NCBI GenBank assembly: GCA_003116995.1 | Contig: BDSL01000148.1 | Location: forward strand, 62,001-126,000 | DNA: 64,000 nt | DNA from: Yamagishiella unicocca | Taxonomy: Eukaryota; Chlorophyta; Chlorophyceae; Chlamydomonadales; Volvocaceae | Reading direction: 5' to 3' | Shown: piece by piece, positions 47,601 to 57,272 of the stretch | Layout: every line of letters starts with the position of its first letter | Numbering within the stretch: position 1 is the first letter of the stretch | The notes under the pieces: model-generated | Seen by the model: only the letters and a program-made list of their open reading frames with translations | Told to the model about the DNA's origin: nothing | Databases searched by the model: none | Position numbers and translations under genes: made by a program

Positions 47601-50600
47601 AGCGGGATGTGCAGCGGGATGTGCAGCGGGATGTGCAGCGGGATGTGCAGCGGGATGTGCAGCGGGATGTGCAGCGGGATGTGCAGCGGGATGTGCAGCG
47701 GGATGTGCAGCGGGATGTGCAGCGGGATGCGCAGCGGGATGTGCAGCGGGATGTGCAGGGGGATCGCAGGACATACTCGGATGGTGCAGGGGACGTTGCT
47801 GGGGGTGTGGTGGCTGGCAGGTGGTTCCGGTCGAAGACGAGGAGGTGTCACGGGCGCATCATCACCGCAACCACCAGGCAGCAAGGCTCCTCCCTCGCGG
47901 AAGGCCACCACCACCACCGCTTGAACGAGAAACACGCGCGGGGTCCTCGCTTCCTTTCGTCTCGCCGTAGCCGATATAGCTTAGCCGCCAAAGGTCATAT
48001 TATGACCTTCGGCTTTCGTATCCCCAACCCAGTTCTCCAGCATGCATCTCAAAACTTCTGTTTTAAACGGTGTTTTCGGACATCCACGGGTTTCCCTCGA
48101 ATCCCCCCCTCTCCCGCCCCCCCTGTCCCTCCCTCCCTCCCTCCCCCGCACCCCTGCCCGCGCAGCACGGCAAGCGGCGGCTGCTGCGCGGCGCAGTGGA
48201 GCTGGCGGTGACCGCCTCGCTCTCGCACCCCAACATCGTGCAGGTGGGGGGGAGCGGGCAGCGGCAGAGCGTACGTCCGTACGGTGCAATCAACCGACCT
48301 GGGTGGTTGCATGGATCTCACCTACCTGGCACTTGACTGCTGCTCCCCCTCCCTCCCTCTCCCTCCCTCTCCCTCCCACCCCCTCCCTCTCCCTCCCTCG
48401 CCCCCAGGTGTATTCGGTCTTCACGGATGTGGCCATTGTGCGGGTGCGGGAGAGGTGAGCCCGCAGCCGAGTGGCGCCTGTACGTCCAGCTTCTGGGGTT
48501 AGGGTTCAGGGTTTAGGCTTCGGAGGTAACCGTGTTGTTTACCCGGGGCCCGCCCTACCCCCAATCCCGCGTGTCCTCCCGAGCTCCTGCAGTCCTAACA
48601 CGCGTACACCCCACCCACCCCGTTGGTACACGCCCCGTTCCCCCCTCCCCCCAGCCACGGCACCCCCGCCCCCTCCTACCTTCGGGTGCTGCCCTGGGAC
48701 GACCCCATGCTGCAGGGGGGCGGCAAGACGGGTATGTAGGGCAGGGAGGGCGGGCGCAGGGACTGTTGGGGCCAGGGAAGGGGGGGAACAGAGGAAGAGG
48801 GCACTGTGCTGCCACTGCTGCTTGCTTACTACTATCTCTGCTACTGCTGCTGCTGCTGCTGCTGCTGCGAGTAGTTCTGCCAGGGACCCATCCGCCGCTG
48901 CTGCCCACCTTGCCGCGCTCCTCCAACGATCCCCCCCTCCCCGCCGCCAACATTCGCTCCCCCTTCCCACTCCGCCCCTCCCACTGCAGTCCCGCTCTTC
49001 AGCGTGCTGTGCCTAGAGGTGAGTGCGGGTCCTAGGGTATTAGGCATTTAGGGTTTTGCTGCTGATGCCCCCACTCCGTTCTCCAAACCCCAGCCCCGCC
49101 TGCCCCCTACCTGTCGCTGCTACGTTGGCCTACCCCTCTCCACGCCACAGCGCACCCCTCGCAACCCGCGGCTCCTTTGTTGCGCAGTATCCTGCCCTCC
49201 CTTGCCCCCACTGCCCTCCCTTGCCCCCGCTGCCCTCCCGCCCCCGCCGCCCCCTCTCAGTTCTGCGACGCGGGCACTCTGGTCACCGCCTCCAGGGGGG
49301 CCGCCTTCCGCCGCTCCCCCAAGCATCAGCCCGAGCCGGCGGGGGGTGGTCGGCCGGCGCTGGTGCCGCTGTACAGCAGCCTGCTGGAGGTGGCGCTGGC
49401 GCTGAGGCAGCTGCACGGCAGGAGGCTGGTGCACGGAGGTGAGAGGGCCGGGGGGGCGGGGGGCAGCTGGGGGCAGCTGGGCGGCGGTGCGGGCGCCGCA
49501 CCTGCAGCAGTGAAGGCTCAGCCAGCCGCCCTGCTGACAGCGACTGCAAACACCCCGCGGTGCTGCCCTAGCAGCGAACAACCTACTGCCGTACCGCCTG
49601 CTGCCCTGACGGCTCGCAATTCTGTGTCGTACAAGTACTTGCGCAGTATTGCGCCCGCACCTCGGGCCACCGCCAGCACCGCGGCCTCCTCCTCCTCGCT
49701 GTGCGTTGACCCACCTGCCTACCCGGCCGACCTCCCCTTGCCCCCCTCCTCCCCCCCGCCCGCCAGACCTCAAGCCCGCCAACGTGTTGCTCAAGGGCAG
49801 CAGCCGCGACCCACGGGGCTGGACCTGCAAGGTGGGGAGGCCAGGGGCCGCGGGGTATAGGGCCCGCGTATGGGTCCCAGCTTCCGCATACGTACCGCCC
49901 TTGTTCAACCGCCCCCTCCCCGTACTGTCCCCAACCTCCGTGCCGCTCTACCCCCCTCCCCGCCGCCCCTCTCCCTCCTTCCAATGGCGCCCTGCCGTAC
50001 ACCTGCAGCTGAGCGATTTTGGCTGTGCCCGGTTGCTTAGCGAGGCGGAGTTAGCGGCGGGGGGTGTACGGCAGCCCAACCCCACCGGCACCCCCGTGTA
50101 CATGGCTCCAGGTAGGTCTCTCGGCCCCAGGTGGTGGCGGTGCGGCCGCTGCAGCTGCTGAGCTCTGGCAGCACGTCTTGGCTGTCACCGGTATCTTATC
50201 CATGTCTTTCAGTAGCCCCCTTGTTCTCCGCCTGCCCGCCACCTGCTCACCTGCCCCGCCTGCCCCCCTCCCAGAGATCCTGACGCAGGGTGGACTCCAA
50301 GGCTTCTTCACGGACATCTACGCATTCGGCATCATGATGTGCGTGCGGGGGCGGGAGGACCGTAGGTCGGCACTCAAGGAAAACACTAAACCGTTCGTGA
50401 GGGGGACGGGTGGCTGCTCTCCCCAAGCCGCGCCGCTACCGTGCAGCCCCCAACCCTATTCGCTCAACCCCATGCCAGGCACCCTCCCAACCCTCATGCC
50501 AGGCACCCTCCCAACCCTCATGCCCTCCTGTGTCTCCGCCCCCTCCCCCCAGCTACACTTCCCCATGTCGAGTAACCGGTTCTTTCCTGCTCCTCCCCTT

Positions 50601-51892
50601 TCCTTCCTTCCCCTCTCCTTCTTTCCTGCCCTCCCCCCTCTTTCCTGGCCCCCCCCCAGGTGGGAGCTCATCTCCGGTTGCGCCCCCCACACTCGGGTGG
50701 ACGCCGCCTCGCTGCCCCGGCTGGTGGTCCGTCAGGGTCTGAGGCCCTCGTTCCACCCCCTGGTGCCAGCGGACTTTTGGTGCGCTGCGCTGCGTCCTCT
50801 GCAGGGGGGGGGGGCGGAGGGGGCCGGATGGGCAGCAGAGGGGCCGGATGGGTTGCTGGTGCCGAGAGGGAAGAGACAGCAGCCGAGCGCACCTAGCCAC
50901 ACGTACCACTCGCCCACTATGCCGGGAGCAACTCAGTCGCCCATCAACCCGCTGTGCCGCCTGCTGCCGCTGGCTCCCCCCTTCCCCCCCCCCGTCCCCC
51001 CCCTCCGCCCCCAGCCTGCTGGCCTCCCAGTGCTGGGCCCGCTCGCCTGCCTCCCGACCCACAGCGGCGCAGCTGGTGGAGCGGCTGCAGGTGGGAGCTG
51101 CGGGCTGTGGGGGAGTGGATGGAGCCGAGGGGTCGGGAATGAGCTGCCAGACTGTAGGGTGCACGAAGGAAGCCAGGACCGCGACTGAGGGCTGAGCGGG
51201 GGAGTCCACCGCACCGCACCGCACCGCACCAAGGGTATCGACATGGACCGGCCCTCGTCCCGGTCGCATGTATGCAGGTGCTGCTGGAACGAGCCAGGGT
51301 AGACGAGGAGGCGTCACTGGCGCGGCGCTCGCAGCAGCAGGCACCGCAGCAGCAGCAGCAGCAAGGCGGGCTGCCTAGCAGGCATGGCGCTGCCGCTGCC
51401 GCTGCCGCTGCCGCTGCCGGGGTCCTCTCCCCGGCAACCGGCGCCGTCCCGCGCCCCACTACCAAGCTGCAGCCGGCTCGGCCGCCCGGCTCCCTGCCCG
51501 TCAGCCGCTGCGGCAGTCGCAGCCAGGTCCAGCTGCGACCGGCAGCCGCGCCTCAGGCACAAGGTTTCGCGGGACCCGTCGCCGCCGCCTCCCCCGCAGA
51601 GGACCCCGCCGGCCTGCCCCCCGCCGCCGCCCCATCCACCGGCCCTCCGAAACCCACCGCCGCCGCCCGGGACGTTGCGGCGGCCCCTGCTGCGGCCGGC
51701 GCCGGTAGTGATGCCCTTCCAGTGGGCAGACCCAGAGCAGCAGCAGCAGTAGCAGAGGCATTTGCTGCGGCAGCAGCTGGTGCCGTCGTCGCCGATCATG
51801 TTAGTGATGCACCAGCAGTGGATCCATACGAGGAGGAGAAGGAGGAGGAGGAAGAGGAGCGGCTGGGGACCCCACCTGGGGCCCAGGGGTAG
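41608..51892 (+). CDS. GAF-containing TKL-like protein kinase, 22 exons
   Basis: 1646 aa, all phases consistent: 41608-41733, 41844-42227, 42396-42938, 43318-43770, 44002-44727, 45103-45135, 45380-46043, 46317-46393, 46639-46778, 47023-47107, 47252-47509, 48166-48243, 48408-48454, 48655-48731, 48990-49018, 49261-49438, 49767-49831, 50009-50111, 50275-50338, 50660-50779, 51015-51090, 51278-51892. N-terminus MSVFNCFGLRRRP; residues about 1-500 hold GAF-like segments (LVALPCTIRGRLVGALLVGW, VRALEQLAQLVLYGMFAQPE), so a signal input is likely. The kinase domain (about 1000-1430) shows the Gly loop GRGGQGVVVRGSW, ATP-lysine TAVKCI, alpha-C Glu VELAVTASLSHPNIVQ, catalytic loop VHGDLKPANVLL, LSDFGCARL, GTPVYMAPE, DIYAFGIMMWELISG and WARSPASRPTAAQLVERL. 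HGD replaces HRD (non-RD). A poly-Ala stretch interrupts the N-lobe; the tail is Ala/Gln-rich and ends acidic. Confidence 0.93.
43781..43868 (+). repeat. Intronic dispersed element, sense copy A
   Basis: Starts 10 bases after the 5' splice site of kinase intron 4: gggttcgaggaagacccgtg, then aaaaaaccgtttagaacaga, gagatgcatgctgg and aactgggttggggatac. Nearly identical to the copy at 46055. Confidence 0.9.
44880..45033. repeat. (CCA)n microsatellite, about 150 bp
   Basis: An uninterrupted CCA/CAC tract with CCG variants at both ends, wholly inside kinase intron 5. It creates spurious poly-Pro and poly-Gly frames. Confidence 0.97.
46055..46155 (+). repeat. Intronic dispersed element, sense copy B
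   Basis: Starts 11 bases after the 5' splice site of kinase intron 7. It extends further 3' than copy A, ending gatacgaaagacgaaggtcg. Confidence 0.9.
47531..47758. repeat. 12-bp minisatellite (cgggatgtgcag), 19 copies
   Basis: 19 head-to-tail units with one substitution (gatgcgcag), in kinase intron 11 just after its donor at 47510. The 12-bp unit keeps frame, so intron retention would encode a DVQR tetrapeptide repeat. Confidence 0.95.
47991..48106 (-). repeat. Intronic dispersed element, antisense copy C
   Basis: The reverse complement of copies A and B, 60 bases before the 3' splice site of kinase intron 11. It shares catgcatctc, the tttaaacggt region and gtatccccaacccagttctc, and extends to ggtcatattatgacctt, a short palindrome at its end. 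Confidence 0.9.
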
Positions 51893-53146
51893 ATGCCGCC
51901 CCGGCACGAGGAGGAGTGATGAGGACGAGGAGGAGGGAGCGGGGCTGGGGGCGCGCTCCTGCTAGGCCACCAGCTAGACACCACCAGGGGCTGCCGCCAG
52001 GGGCTGCGGCTGCTCACACTGCCGCCCTAGCGCCAGCAGCAGCGCCAGCAGCAGCGCCAATGTAGCGGCAGCCCACTGGAGGAACTCGGTGAGCCCGCTG
52101 ACGCACAACCGATGATGATCTACCCAATAACTGTGGGCCTGGGGACAAGATGGCCACAGGCAGCAGCAGCATTACTAATGCACGCAGTGAGGCGTTCCTG
52201 GCAACTGAGTTCGCGTGCGGTAGGGTCCGTACGTACTGCCGCCGCACGGTGTGGCGTGACACGGCATGTATCTAACCTGGCTGCATGTCTGACTGCCGAC
52301 CTACCCGCGCGCAAGCATGCAAATATGCGCATGCATGCTTGCGGATTGCATGTGCACGTGTGGAGTACACGTGCGGAGTAGGAGAGGCTATCAGCCGAGT
52401 GAAATAACGGGGGGGAGGGAGGGGAGGCGGAAAGGGAGGGGAGGCGGGTGGGAAAGGAAGGAGCGAGGGGAGGTAGGAAGGCCTAGCCGACCGCGGCCTT
52501 CGTCCTAATGATGACCGGTAGCCGGTGATGCATTGGCCAATTTCAGGACGGAACTGGACGAATGGGCGGCACTGCCTGCCGTTCGCTGGATTTCGGTATG
52601 CTCATTACCTATCGTACTATTTGCTGCTTAGGGGCAATATGTTTGCGGCTGGAGCCGGCCCTGGTGTGTGGTGGGGGCCCTTCCTTCATGTGCCCGGAAG
52701 GCGTGATGTTTGAGCAGGAGATGGGCGAGACGACGATAAAGCTGAAGACGAAGCGATCGGTGTTGTATTGCATTTTTCAATTGATACATTGCTGCGTTGG
52801 GGGCGCACGTGGAGCTGGGGCCCGAAGCGATAAAGCGGGGTCTCCGGGCTCGCTGGCTTGTTGCCAAACAGCGGCTAGTTCCTCCCTCCCGAATATAGTA
52901 CCCGTGAATCAGCCGTCCCTGCTGATGCTGTTGTCCTTTCGTTTTCCAATGAGACCGTTCGCAGTCGCTGTCTGCGCGAGGGCCGACCACACCAGCCACA
53001 GCGCAAGCATGTGATGCGCGGCACGCAGGGGGCACGCAGGTCTTCATTCGCGTGCATCGCCGACAGGATGACGGGCGCGCCAACTGCTCATCGATCCCCA
53101 TCTCCCGAGACAAGTTCGCGCCCAACATCGCCAGAGCGTCTTCGTC
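51893..53146. other. Kinase 3' flank and left border of the duplication
   Basis: No clear TGTAA follows the kinase. Two perfect hairpins lie at 52311-52342 (GCAAGCATGC/GCATGCTTGC) and 52354-52374 (GCACGTGT/ACACGTGC). A GA-rich tract covers 52405-52480. No gene other than the minus-strand candidate at 52628-53419 is seen. Confidence 0.5.
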
Positions 53147-53419
53147 ACTGCAGCCTGCGCTGACCTCGACGTCACCGCCGGCACTGCCGCCGCCACCGCC
53201 GCCGCCGCCAGCAGCGGCGGCGGTGAAAGGGTTTCCGGGGGAGGACGAGGTTGCCGCGCCACCGCGGCCGGAGGCGCCGCCGGCGCTACCCATCCCGGGT
53301 GACTGCGGTCCCCAATCCGCTCCTGCAGCCGTCACCATCTGCACTTGCGCCTGTTGTTGCTGCTGCTGCTGTGGCGCCTGCGGCGCCTGCTGCTCTATGT
53401 ACTGCAGCTGGCGAGCCAA
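52628..53419 (-). CDS. Hypothetical Q-rich frame, partly duplicated
   Basis: The frame runs LARQLQYIEQQAPQAPQ, a Gln run, VQMVTAAGADWGPQSP, an NPF-containing Gly/Ala stretch, and SDEDALAMLGANLSREMGID. The first half, down to the duplication edge at 53147, is repeated at 55309-55037; there the frame is cut and runs into unrelated sequence, so only the left copy keeps its continuation. Splice structure is unclear and no family is recognised. The biased composition and lack of confirmed exon partners keep this tentative; the stretch after about 53000 may be intron. Confidence 0.3.
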   Translation of the reverse strand: MARQLQYIEQQAPQAPQQQQQQQAQVQMVTAAGADWGPQSPGMGSAGGASGRGGAATSSSPGNPFTAAAAGGGGGGGGSAGGDVEVSAGCSDEDALAMLGANLSREMGIDEQLARPSSCRRCTRMKTCVPPACRASHACAVAGVVGPRADSDCERSHWKTKGQQHQQGRLIHGYYIREGGTSRCLATSQRARRPRFIASGPSSTCAPNAAMYQLKNAIQHRSLRLQLYRRLAHLLLKHHAFRAHEGRAPTTHQGRLQPQTYCP

Positions 53420-55036
53420 GGTGGCGCTGGCGGTTCCGCCGCCGGCGACGTCAAAGTCGATGCGGCGCGGTCCCGCGCGAGGCGGCAGTGGGGGCGGTCA
53501 GGGGGTATTGCTAGCAAGGGGAGGTGTGGCTGAGTATGTATGCGGGCAGGTGCGTGCGGAAGGGGCGTTGTCCATGCTGTCTCGTTACGAAAGTATGGCG
53601 TGCAGGGCGGCAGGCTAGCGGCCTGGGCTCTTAACAGGCTTTCCTGCGGGGCGGCAGGTGGCGGCATGTGGCGGCATTGGCCGTAGGCGGCGATGTGAAT
53701 GTCGATGTGTGGCTGCATTACCCACCAACAATTCTACATGCCCAGCCGCATGCGAATTTTGACGTCGTCCAGGATGGGTTGGCATTTCTGAGCAAGGTGC
53801 TCACCTGCGTAGGGATGGCAGGAACGGGGGGATTCTGGGTGGCGGAGGGAGAGAGCTGACGGGTGGACCACGTAGGAAGGGCACCTGTGGACACCTGGAT
53901 CTCCCTGACGAGGCCTGGCTGGTAAGTGACCCGACAAGTGACCCGACAAGCAAGCGGGCTTGCCACAAGAAATGGAGGACCCGAGGGGCTCATCGCCGCT
54001 CGCTATAATCGCCCACAGCTGTTGGAGCGGTTTGCTGTGTATTGGAAGAACTTTGATGCACGGTGTTTGCACAGACGATGTATGCAAGGCTCTGCTCTTG
54101 AAGAGTTGTCCGGGAAGGGGAGGAAGTAATACGTCATGTCTTCATGTCTGTGCGCGGAGGCAAATTTTTGACGGCTGGTCGTATTCGTTCATCGGGAGAA
54201 AATACCGTTATTTGGGCGACTATGGCCTCCGGCTTCTGTACAGCTTGCGTAGTCATTGCCCGCTGTAGGCAGCTCGGTCCATGCGCTGACGCAGCAAGGT
54301 GGAGGCGGGGGGGCGGGGGAGTCTGTTCCGGTATTGCTGTGGGTCCTTCGTCTATCGGTCAGACGAGGCAGACCAATGTGCAGGAACGACGTAAGCCGGC
54401 ATTGAGCTGCAGGCGAGCCGGGGCTAGGAGCCGGGGTGCTGAGCGACACCCTGCTAGTGTTGGAAGTGCGAGAACAGCCTCCGTTGGCGGTGACAACCGC
54501 TCGAGGCAAGCTTGCAGTGCAATGGCCCTGCTGGTGGCCTCGCTGCGTGCCCGCCCCCATCCAGCAGCACCAGGCGAGCTAGTGCAGGCGATGTTTGCTC
54601 CGGCAGGTTGCAGGGCGTTTCCACGGGCGGCACGAGGCGCAAGACGGGCGCACATACGTTGGCAGTCATTCCTAGCATTTTATAAGCCAATTAGTGGTCG
54701 AGGTCTGTATTGCATGGCGGACGGACTTGCCATAGCAGGCCATGCTGTACTGGTCCGTGCACTGAATGCTTGTTTGGAATTTTAAGGCACCTGGATATTG
54801 CTATCTGAGGATATCGTTTGCCTATTAATGCAACATGGCGTGTGTGCGCTCGGATTTGTTTGGCCGGACAGGGGCAAACTCACGTGCTCACCGCGGGGGG
54901 GGGGGTCTGGGGGAGCGGGGCGCCGTCGCCCCGCCGTGACCCTTGGCAGGATCAATACCACTGCCTACAGTATGTTGGTAACCGTGCGTAGGAGCCGACA
55001 CCCTGGCGCAGTTCCAGGGTTATCGGCGCAATGTAA
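53147..55036 (+). repeat. 1.89-kb tandem duplication, left copy
   Basis: Begins actgcagcctgcgctgacct. Identical to 55037-56922 throughout except for a 4-bp aagc insertion near 53948, as far as can be read by eye. Confidence 0.97.
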
Positions 55037-56922
55037 ACTGCAGCCTGCGCTGACCTCGACGTCACCGCCGGCACTGCCGCCGCCACCGCCGCCGCCGCCA
55101 GCAGCGGCGGCGGTGAAAGGGTTTCCGGGGGAGGACGAGGTTGCCGCGCCACCGCGGCCGGAGGCGCCGCCGGCGCTACCCATCCCGGGTGACTGCGGTC
55201 CCCAATCCGCTCCTGCAGCCGTCACCATCTGCACTTGCGCCTGTTGTTGCTGCTGCTGCTGTGGCGCCTGCGGCGCCTGCTGCTCTATGTACTGCAGCTG
55301 GCGAGCCAAGGTGGCGCTGGCGGTTCCGCCGCCGGCGACGTCAAAGTCGATGCGGCGCGGTCCCGCGCGAGGCGGCAGTGGGGGCGGTCAGGGGGTATTG
55401 CTAGCAAGGGGAGGTGTGGCTGAGTATGTATGCGGGCAGGTGCGTGCGGAAGGGGCGTTGTCCATGCTGTCTCGTTACGAAAGTATGGCGTGCAGGGCGG
55501 CAGGCTAGCGGCCTGGGCTCTTAACAGGCTTTCCTGCGGGGCGGCAGGTGGCGGCATGTGGCGGCATTGGCCGTAGGCGGCGATGTGAATGTCGATGTGT
55601 GGCTGCATTACCCACCAACAATTCTACATGCCCAGCCGCATGCGAATTTTGACGTCGTCCAGGATGGGTTGGCATTTCTGAGCAAGGTGCTCACCTGCGT
55701 AGGGATGGCAGGAACGGGGGGATTCTGGGTGGCGGAGGGAGAGAGCTGACGGGTGGACCACGTAGGAAGGGCACCTGTGGACACCTGGATCTCCCTGACG
55801 AGGCCTGGCTGGTAAGTGACCCGACAAGTGACCCGACAAGCGGGCTTGCCACAAGAAATGGAGGACCCGAGGGGCTCATCGCCGCTCGCTATAATCGCCC
55901 ACAGCTGTTGGAGCGGTTTGCTGTGTATTGGAAGAACTTTGATGCACGGTGTTTGCACAGACGATGTATGCAAGGCTCTGCTCTTGAAGAGTTGTCCGGG
56001 AAGGGGAGGAAGTAATACGTCATGTCTTCATGTCTGTGCGCGGAGGCAAATTTTTGACGGCTGGTCGTATTCGTTCATCGGGAGAAAATACCGTTATTTG
56101 GGCGACTATGGCCTCCGGCTTCTGTACAGCTTGCGTAGTCATTGCCCGCTGTAGGCAGCTCGGTCCATGCGCTGACGCAGCAAGGTGGAGGCGGGGGGGC
56201 GGGGGAGTCTGTTCCGGTATTGCTGTGGGTCCTTCGTCTATCGGTCAGACGAGGCAGACCAATGTGCAGGAACGACGTAAGCCGGCATTGAGCTGCAGGC
56301 GAGCCGGGGCTAGGAGCCGGGGTGCTGAGCGACACCCTGCTAGTGTTGGAAGTGCGAGAACAGCCTCCGTTGGCGGTGACAACCGCTCGAGGCAAGCTTG
56401 CAGTGCAATGGCCCTGCTGGTGGCCTCGCTGCGTGCCCGCCCCCATCCAGCAGCACCAGGCGAGCTAGTGCAGGCGATGTTTGCTCCGGCAGGTTGCAGG
56501 GCGTTTCCACGGGCGGCACGAGGCGCAAGACGGGCGCACATACGTTGGCAGTCATTCCTAGCATTTTATAAGCCAATTAGTGGTCGAGGTCTGTATTGCA
56601 TGGCGGACGGACTTGCCATAGCAGGCCATGCTGTACTGGTCCGTGCACTGAATGCTTGTTTGGAATTTTAAGGCACCTGGATATTGCTATCTGAGGATAT
56701 CGTTTGCCTATTAATGCAACATGGCGTGTGTGCGCTCGGATTTGTTTGGCCGGACAGGGGCAAACTCACGTGCTCACCGCGGGGGGGGGGGTCTGGGGGA
56801 GCGGGGCGCCGTCGCCCCGCCGTGACCCTTGGCAGGATCAATACCACTGCCTACAGTATGTTGGTAACCGTGCGTAGGAGCCGACACCCTGGCGCAGTTC
56901 CAGGGTTATCGGCGCAATGTAA
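55037..56922 (+). repeat. 1.89-kb tandem duplication, right copy
   Basis: Direct head-to-tail copy of 53147-55036, lacking one aagc. The copy ends at caatgtaaac, after which the sequence becomes unique. Confidence 0.97.
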
Positions 56923-57051
56923 ACCGATAATGGCGACGCAACCACCTGGGACATGAGTCCTGCCCCTCGCTCCACCTCCCGGTCTCAGCCCTACACCACC
57001 CCGGGCTGCGACCGCGGCGTCCATGCTGCAGTCCTGCCCAAAGCCTTAGTG

Positions 57052-57183
57052 CCCGCCCTGCCTCCCAGCCTCTCAACCCTGCCTCCCAGCCTCTCAACCC
57101 TGCCTCACAGCCTCTCAACCCTGCCTCCCTGCCTCCCAGCCTCTCAACCCTGCCTCCCAGCCTCTCAACCCTGCCTCCCAGCC
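57052..57183. repeat. 21-bp minisatellite (cctctcaaccctgcctcccag)
   Basis: About six units, one with an 8-bp insertion, in the 3' flank of the mTERF-like gene. Confidence 0.9.
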
Positions 57184-57272
57184 AGGGCCCCAGGGCTGAC
57201 ACTCGCGCGGCTGCCCCCGGTGCGATTAGCTTGCTCCCTCCGCCCCTGCCTGCAGCCCGCAGCAGCCCCACG

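Noticed and set aside
47531..47758. Possible CRISPR-like array
   Set aside because: Units are contiguous 12-mers with no spacers, in a eukaryotic intron.
47036..47935. Minus-strand frame with HIPL repeats
   Set aside because: Antisense reading of the 12-bp minisatellite in kinase intron 11.
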